DNA of 64,000 bases, taken from Biomphalaria glabrata. Lineage: Eukaryota > Mollusca > Gastropoda > Planorbidae. The position numbers were made by a program, and so were the translations under genes. Shown piece after piece: positions 21,600-35,900 of this stretch (position 1 is the stretch's first letter; each line of letters opens with the position of its first letter). The stretch is taken from assembly GCF_947242115.1 (NCBI RefSeq), contig NC_074726.1, positions 6,441,951-6,505,950 of the forward strand, in the 5' to 3' direction. A model generated the notes under the pieces. That model did no database searches. It was not told the origin of the DNA and was given only the letters and a program-made list of their open reading frames with translations.

Positions 21600-23595
21600 T
21601 ATTATAAATATTTTATTCTAATATTTTCTAAGTTAACTTTTATGGAGTGTGTGTGTGTGTATATTTGTGGTGACGGTGGGAAGAGGTTAGTGATTGGTTG
21701 TGAATGCTACAATGACACCACATAGGTAGTGTTGTTGTCCTTTGGTCTTAGGGGAGACGACTCCAGAGCGTGAGACTGAAAGGCTGTGTTACGGTAGTGA
21801 GTTAGGTTTTGTTAAAAAATATTATGACTAAAGTCTAGTACATTTATTTCATTGTATCACAAATTGATTTTGACCATTTTATAAATAAAGTTCTATTTAG
21901 TATTTTCCACAAGGAAATTATTTGAAAGTTAAGATATATTACGCTTACAATAGTTTAGTTGTCTACCAGCAGTTTGGTGGTACAAGTCAACGACCGGTAA
22001 CAACACAACACCTACACCCGTTTAGTTGTAGGCCTATTAGTTGTCTGGATCTACAGAAGAACGACACAGTATTAACAGTGTTCGTATAAAAGTGTCAAAT
22101 ATCGAAATTAAACAAAATGATACCTGTTTACATGCAGTCATTGCCAGTCTTCTTTTAAGCTCTATCAATAATTTACGGGACAGGAAACTTTTATGAAATT
22201 TAAGAACAAAGAATTTGTTTTATGAGAGACAATGTGAAGCCGTGGTATCTTTTTTATAAATAGAAGATAAGCATGTCAGATAACTATTTTAAACTCTTAT
22301 CATAAACAGGTCATCGGGGCGACACGTTATTCTCGTCACCACAAATTAGCTATGAAGTCATGCAGACTTACTGGGATGATTTCATAGTAATTCGGTAAGC
22401 CGAGTTACCGGAGAGAACCCCTGGATTAAACCGCTTTATCTTGTATTATAAATGTAATCTTTTTTTTTTTTAAGTGACAGTTACATACACTTCCACATAA
22501 TCACCCCCACCCCAACATTGAATAGTATGAAACAATTTAGGGCAGTTTGGGCTTATAATCGATTATTTCCCTTAGTTTAAAAAATGGAAGAGGTTTGTGA
22601 CTAAAAAGCATTTCAAGATACATGTATGAATTTCTGGATATATTAAATGTTAGGCACATACAATTGAATATATTATTTCGAATAAATTACTTGGGACCTA
22701 CAGTTAGTGGACTGTCAATATAGTTCTCTTTCCATTAATATGGAATAGCTTCAAAAATAGGCCTATAGGGCCCGATTGGGGAAACAGGAAAACTGATAAC
22801 ACTTTCTTTTTTAACAGTTCAATTATACGTTTTTAGTCCCTTAAAGACATTTAAAAAATGCTATAAGAAACATATTTATTATTATAAACTTTTTTCTGTC
22901 AAAGTTATAATCGACTCGCTTCTGTCTTAAGGGCTACCCACCACAACGGAGACACTTCATTACTCAACATAGCCTTAGACGGCCACAGACCTGGTTTAGG
23001 CTGTATCTTCACAAAAAAGATAGTAGAAAGTCTCTAAAAATGAAACGACGCAATTAGTCATATAGTGGTGATCATTCGTTTCTATACTGTCAAATAAGAC
23101 ATTGACAAAGGTTTTTTTTTAAATCGTAATTAACATTATTGAATTATTTTACGATTTAAACGAGTATTAGAATAAACAAATAATTCAACCAAAGAGCTGA
23201 TAAATAATATAATAAAAAGCTTACCATAAAGAGACAAATTGTACATTGGCTACAGTTAGTAAGTCACCTGTGATTGTCCATGCATGATTACATCAGGGGC
23301 CAGGCCTATGTGGCCTCTATAATAAGAAGATTGGATTATTATTGCGAACCTTGGCCTGCATGTTAGTAGTCAACGACATGGTCCAATACGCATTTCAAAC
23401 CCTGATATGATCTCAAGTTTAGGAGGAACACTCAGTGTTTTTTTTTTGTCAGGTTGGAATCTTATCGTAAATAGTTACACACATACCCACACATGAACAC
23501 ATTCTTGACGCAGGTACGAACATAGTAGGCGGCGTCACTATAGAGCAGGTAGCAGTGGGGTAGATACAATAGACGGGATAGGGGGGAAGGCGTTG
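21600..23595. other. Intergenic stretch without recognised features
   Basis: About 2 kb of AT-rich DNA with a short GT run near 21648. The block GAGAACCCCTGGATTAA near 22420 repeats the right end of the SPIN-like element plus its flank (3729-3743), possibly a relic. No gene seen. Confidence 0.35.
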
Positions 23596-23603
23596 ATCTA
23601 GTA

Positions 23604-24110
23604 CAGTGATGCCCAAAATACGGCCCGCGGGCCAGATCCGGCCCGCGACATGGTTTCATCCGGCCCGCCAAAACTTCGGTGTATAAAATTAAAGTGGTTG
23701 AAAAATGTATTTTTTACCTACTTTAATGCTCTAATTTTTATCTAATGGGTTTGTACCATGACCTTTAACATTTGTGCGTTTATGAGATGGGACTCTGAAT
23801 GTAGAATCTACAATGAAAAGTGAGAGGTCCTACCGTCCTTTACTTGTTAGCGAAACATTATACAAAGCCAACAAGTAATTGTTCCTTAAAAGTGTGGCTG
23901 AAAAGCATTTAAACTGCATTCATGGTTTGAGCAGCGAATAAACTAGTGTTAAACTACGGGCACTAGCTAGGCATGTTTCTACTTTCTATTAGTTTCAGGT
24001 GAATTACATTTCATTTCTGTATCTTGCTGTATCTTTTTGTTGATGTGGCCCGCGACACGAATTTTGGAAATTAAAATGGCCCGCAGGATGAGTAATGTTG
24101 GGCATCACTG
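23604..24110. mobile_element. hAT MITE with intact target duplication
   Basis: 507 bp with inverted ends CAGTGATGCCCAAAATACGG and TGTTGGGCATCACTG, flanked on both sides by the identical 8-bp ATCTAGTA (23596-23603 and 24111-24118), the duplication length of hAT transposons. GGCCCGC motifs sit in inverse near both ends. No transposase frame. The intact duplication suggests a fairly recent insertion. Confidence 0.9.
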
Positions 24111-24289
24111 ATCTAGTAGACTAGGCCCAAGTTTAATACACTGACCTAAAATCTGTATACATTGCAATCTTTTGACATTAAAAATAAAATAAAACTAATA
24201 CAATCCCAAAATGCTACTAAAAATGTCGTTGCCAACAAAGAAGCCGCACTTGGATACCTCTTCTAGAAAAAAAAAAGGTAAAGATTTTC

Positions 24290-24480
24290 TTACAAGTTAC
24301 AGACGTTACTTCAATGACGTCATGTGCCAATCTGGGCATGCTGTTCACCAGCGGCTTGAGCTCTGCTGTCATTGGTTTTCCTGACAGATTCAAGCAACTC
24401 TTTCCACTTTCTAACGGCACTAGGGAAGAAGAAGAACTTGTACAAATTTGTCCTAGTATATGAAATAAAAACAAAACACC
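24290..24480. repeat. Dispersed repeat fragment, shared with 1616-1690
   Basis: Contains GAACTTGTACAAATTTGTCC and TAGTATATGAAATAAAAAC, the second copy of the repeat near 1616. A minus-strand frame across it has a low-complexity Ser run and no domain; it is taken as part of the repeat. Confidence 0.45.
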
Positions 24481-24639
24481 CTCCGATTTCAAGATCTTAA
24501 CATTCTAAAAGAGATATGACACAGGTGCCAAAACCTCTCGTCCACTTTGCAATTAAATTCTTGAACCAATTCAACTTTCGGATGTAAATTTCACAAGAAA
24601 TGCATCAAGACAAACTGTGGTATGAACGTATATTTTGTG

Positions 24640-24775
24640 TGCTTATGCTGTTTTGCTATGTGTATTGCTCTGCACGAAATGTGGGAAAATATGCAGGTCA
24701 CAACTGGGTTTGCGTAGTCAAGTGAAACACTGCACTCATCCTTAATCTTCGGAATCGAAGACATTGCCATTATAT
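24640..24775 (+). mobile_element. LINE 3'-tail fragment with zinc-finger-like motif
   Basis: Plus-strand translation gives CTKCGKICRSQLGLRSQVKH, then the shared 3' UTR with a CATCCTTAATCTTCGGAATC block. Same tail as the copy at 13185-13330. Confidence 0.6.
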
Positions 24776-24779
24776 TTAT

Positions 24780-26932
24780 TTATTCATGCGTAATGCACAC
24801 GGATAATATTGTGATTAGTAATACCGTTTGAAAAGTTTAACCCACTGTAAGAAAGATTGACATAGAAAATATTTGGTATCAATTTAATTGCGTTGTACAT
24901 TTCTTGATGAATTTTTGATAGTGCACACAAATTATTACATCTATATGCTTTATAAAATGTAGCCGCTACTCAACTGTACTGTATAACACATAGACCTACG
25001 TTTTTGAGTACGGCATACACCGAGCAGTCCTTTAATGAAAAAAAAAAAAAGAAAGCACAAAGTGAAAATTGATTCTTTTCGACATAGCGCAAATTAATCA
25101 GTCTCGCTTTGTAAACCTAATAGATCTTCCAGATAGGAGGTTCTCTGGAGAGTTAAAGCCGGGATGAACAACAATCTTGGAGACGGGGACAGCTCTCGCT
25201 ATTAACTGTAGCTGATCGATGATGACAGACTTTCTCGATATTCAATGCAGCGTTTGAGATAGACCCTACACAGCAGAATCTTTATAAAGTTTGTCGCTAA
25301 GCAAATGTTGTTTATTCAGGCTAAAAAAAAAATTGCAATTGAAAAATTCTAAAACTTTTTGATCTCCCAATAAAGAAAATAACATTAATGGCATTGTAGG
25401 ATTGATTAAATCTGGAATATAAGCAGTGTCTAGTATTTACCAATTAAGCTGTACATCATCTACCCCCCCCCCCCCCCCAAAATCACCAGGTCTGAAAGGG
25501 GTAGCTTTAATTTTTACTACATGAAATTAATTAATGTATATATATACATAAAAAAAAAACACGATTTAAAAAAAATTGCCTAGGTAAAGCAAACAAACTA
25601 CCTTTCTTGACATCATGGTGTGTCTGTAAATGTGGCAATCTGGTTGAAATTGAAACGTGAAAGAAACAACAACATAAAATAACATTTTCATTTTTCACTT
25701 CAAACAAAAGAGAAGTCCTGACATTTGATCTTTTATTAATACAACTCTGTCATTAAAACAGCTCTCAACATTTTCATTCATTTTCCACTGAGTTTCATGT
25801 CCAAAAATTAGTCACTAGTCATTCATTGACAGAGTAAAAAAAAAACCCACACTTTTTGACGGACATAGGCAAAACTAAAAAAACAAATCTCATCAAATAG
25901 CAACACACAAATGCAACAATTAATGATGTAACGCCAAAATGTTGTGTCAGTAATAAGTAAAAAAAAATTTGTGTGTTTCAAGTCAATTCATATTGTTCCA
26001 GTTGTACATGATGGTGCTATATACATAAGAGATTAAAGTAATTAATAAGTATCTTTAATGTTAGCCTACTACTTACAAAGTGAAACAAGTTGACCAAACA
26101 AGATGCAGAGCTTCAATCTTATTGACTTATCAACCTGAAGACTAAGGTCAAAATGTATACAGCACTACGCAAGACTCACAAACTTACTATATAATGATCT
26201 ATAAATAAACTGACACCATGGGTTCACTTGTCATGATAAAATTTCTTTCAATTTTGAAAATGAATCACAATTATAAATCAATCCATATACTTGTTTCACT
26301 ATACTTAGCTTAAATGTAGAAATCATTGTAAAAACAGATAACTATGATAAGCCAGTACACAAAATTACATATGATAAGCCAGAACAAATAATTAGTTATG
26401 ATAAGTCAGGAGTTACTAGATCAAAATATTGCCTAATATCTGTCACCAGAATACATGTTACTATTATTCTCAAACATTATTAACATTCAAGGTGAAAACA
26501 ATGTGAATACATCTTTTGGTTTTTAGAGTGTCTACTGTAACAATATAAGGCAGCACAAATAGTGTTTTAAGTCAATTACAGTTACTGTACTACGGCTCCA
26601 CTTATAAAAGAACATCTCAACAAAGAATAGTTTCAACACAAAACACAAAATGCTGTCCTCTCTGTCTCACAAACACTATACATGAAATCCATGAATTCAG
26701 AGAAGTCATGTTTCAAGATTAGAAAGAACTTGCATGACATCTCAGCTGTTTGCAATAATTGCAAGACATATTTCACTAGCTCAAATCTCAACTTTTGTTT
26801 TGTTCTTGAGAATCATGGAATTAAAATTTAGAGATTGTTCTATTTTTTTATTACACCTCAAGTCCAACCGTTCTTATTTTGTTTAGGGAATGAAACAAAT
26901 CTAGATAGTGAGAATCCGATACATCACACAGC
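24780..26932 (-). other. Probable 3' UTR of PITRM1 and intergenic DNA
   Basis: From about 25650 to the PITRM1 stop no repeat family is seen. Reverse poly(A) signals (TTTATT on the plus strand) occur near 26853 and 25732, so the 3' UTR may end near either. A C-run lies at 25463-25477. Confidence 0.35.
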
Positions 26933-29900
26933 TTATTCCTGCGCAGGAGGCACCACATCATGCTGTTTGACAACTTTCCAATCTTTGTTGCCCTGGATGG
27001 CAGGATTTGATGGTCCCAAGAATGTAATTCCAGTGAGTGTCTTCTTAGCCTTTAAGTAGCTGCACAGAGAAACAGAAGAAGAATTGTAACATACAAGCTT
27101 TGAAATAAAAGTAAACATAAAAACTACTCCTGATAAATTAGATATATATTATGTCTTGTATGAGTTTTTATTGTGGGGCTTGGTGGCTGAGTGGTAAATA
27201 GCTTTGCTTCCGAATCAAGGTTTTTTTTTATTTGAGTCTTAGTGAAGACTGGGATTTTGGATTTTCAAGATAACCCCTAAGTCCACTCAACTTTAATGGG
27301 GAAAGTAAAGGTGGTTGCAGGGCAAGCCTTGAATAGTGTGAGGCCCTAGGGGTAGTGAATTGGGTGGCCCCAAATTCAATTTAAAAAAAAAATAGAAACA
27401 GCAAAAAAATAAAATTGTGTAATTTATTAAAAATCTGCCTGTCTGTATCTAAATAAACAAAATTCATATATTGCAAAGTTAGTTAGTGCTCTACTATGTT
27501 TGAAATCTGATTCAAGTTCTGTAAAATGTTTTTTAGTCCTGTGTGGGGCCCCCACCAATTGGAGGCCTTAAGTGGCTGCCTATTTAGCCTATGCTTAAGG
27601 CCAGCCCTCCCAAATCCCAAAGGGGTACTTTATATTAATATAAATCTTCATTCCTCTCATATGAAACTTAAAAGGCATAAAAAAATATTTTCAATATTAT
27701 GCCATGAAAAGCTTTTCCAGTAATTTGATTTATTTTAGCTTTTTAAGGGATTGAAGATCATAAACTGGTTAACTATTCAATTAATTCGTCAAGCACTATG
27801 AAACACACACAAAAAATAATGCTTAATCTCATTAGGCAACAAAATGAACTATTTTGTTATACAATAGATCGCTTTCACAACTCTTTTATACCAAAATTGT
27901 GCCACTTTACGAAAAAAAAGAAAAGAGAGGAGCCAATGCTAGGTAAGCCACATACGTATTAGATACTCGAATCAAATCCTCAGTCTTGATTCTAAACAGC
28001 CGGTCTCTGTTCTTCTGCCTCATCTCATCAGAGATATCATAGATGAACTGTGTTTTCCCCCGACTACTGGGAGGAACAGGTTTATCTGTCTGTTTTTGGA
28101 AAACAGAAAAAGTTGTTTACATTTTCAAATTGATAATGACTTAATAGAAAATTGAAGAGAATAAAATGACTCAAAATATGCATACACGAATTGATTATCT
28201 GAATATAAAACTGTAAGTAAAGTAACAAAGATTTAATCTAAAAAAAACAAACAAACAAGAACAACAAATAAGATGAAAACAGCTTTGATTACAATGAAGA
28301 CCATGATTTCTACTCAGGTTTAAAGAACGCTCTATCCAACTTTAGCATCTACCATCTTTTATAGAATGGTCATTGTACAAGACAGATAACATAAATGTTT
28401 ACTTATAGGCATAGAAAATGAATATTTCTCCTGCCATAAAGAACTTAGGTCTTAATGGAAGCACAAGTTTTAAAATATGCAATTTTGTCATAATTGCATT
28501 TAATTGTATTATCAGGTGAATAAAAAAAAAATCAGTCTAACAGAGATACATGTCAGTGTGGATGAAGATGTGATCATTGTGGGCCACTGATTTTTACACC
28601 TTGCATGATCTATCTTTTTTAGCCTTGGGACTCAAGGTAACACTTACCTTTTGAAAGATACCCAGCTTAGCCTCCTCCACATCTTGTTCAGTAAACTCTC
28701 CTTTACTAGCCCATTCAACACAGTTCTTGAACACCTCCAGTGTCTCCAGACTTTTGGGATCTCTGACAAATTCACACAGACAAAAAAAAAGAAGGTTTAA
28801 TTAATGCTCTTTGAAGAAAGACTACTGCTCAAGTGCAAAGGAACTCTAGCTGATTTAACAAATAGTATGTGGAATGTTCATTCTACCTATAATATAATGG
28901 AAAGTTTAGTACATAAAAGATTTCGACTGATTCAACTAAAAAAAGAATTCTGAATTACTAAAATATAATAAATTAATAGCTAAAAATATAAGAAAAAAAA
29001 AAGTAAAGTTCCCCTTTCAGACCTTGTGGTCTATAGGGCAGATGATGTAAAGGTCATCTGTTTCTGTGGCCTACAGTTTACGAGGGTGTCATGTGGCCAG
29101 CACAACGACCAACCGCCATTACTTTTCCCCAACTAACATCAGGTACCCATTAGAGCTGGGTGGACTCAGAGGCGCCCAAAGATCCTGAAATTAAAAATCC
29201 CAGTCTTCACCAGGATTCGAACCTCGTACTCCAGTTCGGTAGCCAAGTGCTTTACCGCTCAGCCACTGCGCCTCCAAAAATCTAAGTGATTGAATCATTA
29301 TTCTAAAACCATGTCTCACCCTCATGAACTGTTGTTCTTTACATCAGCTCTGTGGAGGAGGGGGGAGGGGGACATTCTACCAACCATATCTAATGCCCAG
29401 GCTTTAATCTTGTTTATCATCCCATTGACCACCTCTAAAACTTTACTAGACTAACACAACTATCATTAGGATTATCTCAAAGTAAAATGTAAGTAGACTA
29501 ATATTAATATCTATTATGCTGCTATTTTCTTAACTTATTTAGTTTTGCATCAAAGCTTTTCATTTCTTTACACCAGTTTTAGACTTGGTCAAATAGCTTT
29601 TAAACCTATTTCTCGGTACTAGGCTACAACACAATTTTGTTAATCTCAGAACTAAATAAAAATAAATTACCAGATATATATAATTGAAATTCTAAAACTA
29701 TTACCTGTAAGAATAAAAACTAAAAATGCCAGAGTCTAGTTGTGCTCCACTGCCATAGGCTCCACCTTTCTCTCTGAAAAAATGCAGCACAGGATGTAAA
29801 TGGATGTATGAAGTTTGAAAGTCTATTAATTGCAACATTTTATATTAAAACATTTTGAATCAATACTGTCCATGAGAACTGATTGCAACATATTGAATAT

Positions 29901-32900
29901 ATAAAGTAGAATGTTAGGAGTATGTATGTACGATTGTAATAACCTAACAAAAAAATCTAATCCAGAGGAGTGACTCAACCAATGGGCATCAGGAAACACA
30001 GGCAGAGCCATGTACAAAGAAATGAACATGCCTAACAAACTGGACAGTATTAACTTCCTCCCTCCCAAAGAGCAATCTACAATCTTCCAACTAAGGACAG
30101 GACACACACCTCTGTTAAATCACCATCTCAATAAAATAAATCCCACACAACTACCCTTTGTAGACACTGCGCCCACCCTTATGAAACCGTAAACCATATC
30201 CTTTTTGAATGCCCCTTCCTAATCCACTTTAGGCTTACCCTACTACCACTACAGCCCAACATAACCAACACCCTGTACGGCAGTGCTGAACAACTGAAGA
30301 AAACAGCTCACTATTTTTCCTTGGCACAGTCTACAAAAGAGCTGACAGCTCAGCAGCAAAATGCTGGCTAGAAGAAGAAGAATAATGTCCTACACAGGAA
30401 TCATAAAAAAAAAAAAGAAAGGTGAAATTCTTACCTTATTTCTCTATGCAGGAACTTCCTTGTCATAAGATTTGACAACACACAAAGTCTGTGAGACATC
30501 AAAGTATTTAGATAAAAAAAAATGTATGCATATCTTTGCAGATATGTAAATTTCGTCAAACTAATAATTGAAAGTGGTTAACATATATGAGTAAATAAGT
30601 GTGCACATAGTGAAAGAAGCTTGATTAAATTTTATTATGAAACTATGCAAGTTTTTATACAGTTTTAGTTACTTTACAAATATGTATGTTGCAAACAAAA
30701 TATGAGTGTGGTCTGTTTTACATTTTCTTCAATATGCAAAAAGCTGGAATCCAGTAAAAAATATGTTGAAGGTTTTTGGCCCATAATTATTTCTTTTTAT
30801 CAAGTAATTAGTTTTCTCCCTGGCTTTGCAATACACAGTGCAGTCAAAAAGAGAGAACTTTAAAAACAATTAGCTGATAGTGTAAAGAGGTGTTCTCCAA
30901 TGATGACCACATCACCAGATCTACCATGATTGAAATGAGGAGTCCCTCTATTACTTACGGTGTATAGTCCTTGTGAGTGTAGAGGACCCCAGGGTAGCTC
31001 TGTGCTACATAATTCACATTAAATGGAAGCTCATGGTGAGTCTTTGATGATGCAGGCTCAATCTGGTCAATCTGTCCAGACATTATTAAATAAAATTACA
31101 CTGCAATGCTTTTTAAGTGCACATAACCAATATATAAATATCCACTTTAAAAATAAAAATTTTCAGTTTGAAATTTAGTAGAAATAACCTACTGTCACTT
31201 GACCTGCCAGCCAATGTTAAATTTAATGCATGAGAAAACTAGTGTTTACTTAAAGCACTTTGCACTTGAAAGAAACACATCATTGCCATTATGAATGTTA
31301 ATTTTAAAAAATTCTCATCCATTTTAAAACATATATATAGCGGTAAACTTACATCAGGGAAAATGTTACTCATATCAGCTTGACCTTTAAGGTTTCCTAA
31401 GAAGTTTCTAAGTCCTCGAATGGATCTGTCAATAGCTTTTGGTGTCACATTCAGAGAAATTCTATCAATATAACAAAAACATCTAGTCAAATTAAACTTT
31501 TATACAAATAGATCAAAGCAAACTATTTAAAAAGTTGTGATCATAGAGTTATCTCTTTTTTTTTGGGTATAAATATTAATGTGCTATTTCATAGTAACCA
31601 GTATATTAAGATTCCATTTTGTATGTTTAATGAGCATTAAAAAAAAGATTCCAACTTTTATGAAAGGCAAATAAGTACCAAAAAGTTAACAGAATTGTAG
31701 CTACAGTCCATATCAAATTTAAATGTGATATAGATATGGATTATTAAATATTTATTTGAAGCACGGCATGCTCGGAATTGAGACATATCTGTTATATATA
31801 ATGTCACAAAGACAAGCTTCATCATCAGGTGAATAAAACAATACAGATATAAAGGCCAAACTAACTGACCTAAATGATGTCTTGTCCAGCACAATGTCAC
31901 CAATACACTGAAACTTGAAGATGATGTCACTCAGGTCTGACATTTCTGCTACACTTTTCATTGTCTTCACCTGCAGAAATTCAAAACAATAAGTGTGGGA
32001 ATAGAATCATGTAGAATGAATGTTGTTTCTTATTTTGTTTATAAAGCTCCATTATACCTCCTAGTACATTCAACTTATCAATTATGTTGACAAGATATTG
32101 AACTTGTGTTTAATTATTGGTTCCTGGCTTGTTAACTAGTTCTTGAATAAATAACATTTGGAAAGAGATGCTCCTTGCAAGTGATTGTTAAAGTATAAAG
32201 AATATGTTTGAGTTTTTTTTTTATTAGCTTACAATGTTGTGTTTTTTTACGTTTATGTAGGTATAACACCTTTTGTAATACCATAAACATATTTAAATAC
32301 CTCAGTCCCAACTAACCCCTAAGCCACAAAAAAAAAAAAAAAAAGCCAACAATGCTGTTTACAAATCCCAAAACTTTTGGTGGAGATAATAAATGTAATC
32401 CAACAATCTTAAAACAAGTTTCAATTATCAACTTAAGTTTTAAGATAAAATCTGAATGTGCTGGTTTTGTGTGTGAATTACTGGCAGGCCACAAACTGTA
32501 TTGATTTTAATTGCTGGAAAATAAAAATAAAAAAGCTTTTTTGCTTCAAATGGCTAGCAAGTTTTAGGGTCATCATAACATAGCCATCATACATATTAAA
32601 TGTTTTGCTAATTCTCCTGTGTCTCCCCCCTCTTTACATTACGAATGTCTACGTGATAGAAACTCCACAGAAATCTGCTAACCCAGTCAGATTAATCCAC
32701 CAGAATGTCCTAAGTACCCATTAAGTGCAAAGGCAAAATATAAAAAATGGTGGTATAAGAAGGAATTCCAGAAGCATGAAGACTTCAGATGTTTGAACCA
32801 GAAGCTAAATCACTTCAATGAAAGTGGCCCAATCCTTCAGACAGAAGCAAGGTGAGCTTTATTCTTCACCATTAGCAGAAATACTTTCTAATTGCTTTAG

Positions 32901-35900
32901 AATTTCACAGAGTCAGATGGCTCCAACCTAAGAGAGATGGTTTACCATAGTGCTAACATTTTTTTGCAGCATAAAAACAATGGGGTATTAATTTTATGTA
33001 AATTGTCATCTAGAGATTACCTGAGAAATGCCAAAGAAAGTTTCTTGTACATTTGAGACTTTGTCAAGAGATGCTGCCGAGTTGGTGATAGCAAACTGAT
33101 GCCCAGAGTCGCTCAGACTTGCAGCCATGTCACTAGCTGCCATTCGAATTAAAGTTGAAATACGATTTACATCGGAGAAATCTGGGCTTAAAAATAAAGA
33201 AACAATAACACAGAAGATACATTAACTGCTCACAATGGTATATTTATTCTGATTATAAACTATGTGATATGTTATTTACCTTTGACAAACAACTTTCTTT
33301 TAAAATTATAATAATACATTGTATATTACAATGTAAAAATAGATAGTAACACATATCTTGCAATATGAAGCCAATGAAAAGTCAATAAGAAAGTAAAAAA
33401 ATGACAAATTTGATGCACACAAAGTAATGTTAAATCTTAAAAATTGTAGATGGTTGGGTCATGATAATGTTATGGATTTTTTTTCTCTAAAACATTAGTT
33501 TGTGATACAGAGGTCAATAATGATCACTGAACCATTCTTTTTCCCATCTTGATTTTAAAGAAAAGATTGACCCCCTTGTCTACAAGTATTAAGGAAAATA
33601 TGAATAGAAATGAAGTTATAATGAAGTTATTAATGAAATATTGTAAATATATCTTGTCTACATTAGTTTTCATTTTTAATTTTTTAAAACAAAAATTACA
33701 AGCTTTATGTGTGGGATATCTTAAGAAAAATTCTGCAGATTTTATGAGGGGATGGATAAAATAACATCATTCAGCATTCATTATAAAAAAGATACAATTT
33801 TTCTAGAGCTGACTATTACAGAATTACTTTCTAAACCTACTAAGGGTGAGTAAAAGACTGTGTGATCTATATGGTGAGCTATCCAATTAATTAAAGGCAA
33901 TATAAAAATGCTACCTGTTAAGAGCTAAAGTCCAAAGATCGAGCATTTTGTCAAAATTCTTCTCTAAGCAATAGGACGAGAGCAGTACAGATCTCTGCAT
34001 GCGACCCACATCTGTGTGGTGGGGTACCACAAGAGGTGTCGCTAGGAGTCCTCCAGTGTAAAGTTCTTCTTGGTGGGACATCCATAAGTAGTCATGCCAA
34101 TCTGCCCCAATACTGAGATACAAGTATAACAAATTTTATAGAAATACATGAAATTTATTATAATTGGTTAAATTGATACCTAAATTTTCTTTTTTTTCCC
34201 ATTCATTAAGTAATTCACAAGAAAGATATATATTAGAATAACACTACACAGAGTCTTTGAAGACTTTTGTTATTATTGTTCTGTCTAGGACTACAACCAT
34301 TTTAGGTTTTATCATTTGCTTCTTTATAACCAAAAGCCAGCAGACAAGTACTAAAAAAAAATGTCTCCCGATTGAAATTTTTATGACAGCATACAAGTAC
34401 TAACCCTGTTATCACTTGACAAAACAGTGGGATGTATGGCATTAGATCCTCTGGTAGTCCATCTAGATTGGAGGCCATTCTAAGATAGGTCACACCGTTG
34501 GTTGGTTGCACACTGACTTGGATAAAAGAGCCCCCTGAATAAGAGCAATAAACATAGGGATGAACAACCTACAAAGCAAGAACCACATTCTTAAGCAATG
34601 GCTCTCTACTATAAACAAGTGCATTAAACACAAGCTCTACATTCTCAGCTGACGGCTCTCTACTAACTCATTAGTGCCCAAAAAAGCAAACATTTCATTA
34701 GTTACCCAAATATCATGACCTTAATGAGATTTTAGTGCATTGTCCTCAACCCTTTAAAGTTATTCAAATAGGTCATAAGTCATTTTTTTAATCAAATAGT
34801 GTCCATCTTAAAAAAAAAAAAAAATTTTTAAAATTAGAGAATCCAGGAGCTTTCCTGGTAGAGTTGAACAATGTTACCATTCAAGCATAATTTCAGACTA
34901 CAAAAATGTTTATAAATTGATTCACCTGCTTCTTTGATGTCTATTTCTTCAGGTTTGATTGTCTTGCTCAGATCACTGATTTTTAATGATGGTAAACAAG
35001 AAATATCTTCTTTAGCATTTTGCTTCAGTTCTAGTTCTTGTCCTGAGAGGAAAAAGAAAGCTGATAATCCATTGTAGAAGGTAAATCTTTGGAATACAAA
35101 AAACAAACTAGTTATCTTTAACTCTTAGCCCATAAGGGATACTATGTCAACTTGGGAAGATTAAATAACAATTTTTTAAACGTCACAATAAAGTTTCTTA
35201 ATAAAACAAAGCTTTATGATAGAGAAAGAGTTATTCATTTCTGTGGCAAAAGGTTAAGTTTGGCCAGCACAAAGACTACAACCAAGACTCTTCTCACTTC
35301 AGGAACCCAGATGAACGAGACAAACTAAGGAATAATTTATAATGTAGAAAAGTATAATTAAAAAACAAAGAACAAAGTTAAAATGTGACTAGTTCTTTTT
35401 CCAGTAGAAAGAAAGTTTTATCACTCAACTGCCAAGACCTTTTTTTTTTGAGAGAACAAAAATCCTGTAATGAACATTTTAATGACCACAAAATGTACCT
35501 CTCTTGAGAAGATTTTCTTTGTCAGAATCAGTGAGAGGTGAGACAAATTTGTTCAACCTTTCCTTCTCTGCTAGGTCATTCTTCTCCATGTAAGACTCAT
35601 CAGGTTGCATGATGAGAGTCAGCTTGTGCTTGTTGTCCTGTGGAGCAAAGCAGTGTATAACTAAACTGGAGATACAAAGACGCAATCCACTGTGACTGGT
35701 GTATAACTAGAATTGAGATTCCAAAAAAACAAAAAAACGCAAAAAAAACACACCACATATCTAGACTGGAGATGCAAAGAAACAATCCTCAATCTCCAAT
35801 AAAAAGTGTAAAAGGGTTAAAGGAATAGCATGAGAAGTAACCTTCAAGGCACAGTGTTTATATGTCCTACGCTTGACAACGAGATTATGTGGCATGCACA

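Noticed and set aside
22405-22440. Second SPIN-like end (GAGAACCCCTGGATTAA)
   Set aside because: Only about 17 bases match and no partner end is visible, so it is too short to call.
24217-24492. 91-codon minus-strand frame
   Set aside because: It overlaps a dispersed repeat, has a poly-Ser run and shows no domain.
29826-30192. Overlapping 60-93 codon frames in a PITRM1 intron
   Set aside because: They come from a decayed LINE tail and flanking intron, and exon phases of PITRM1 join without them.
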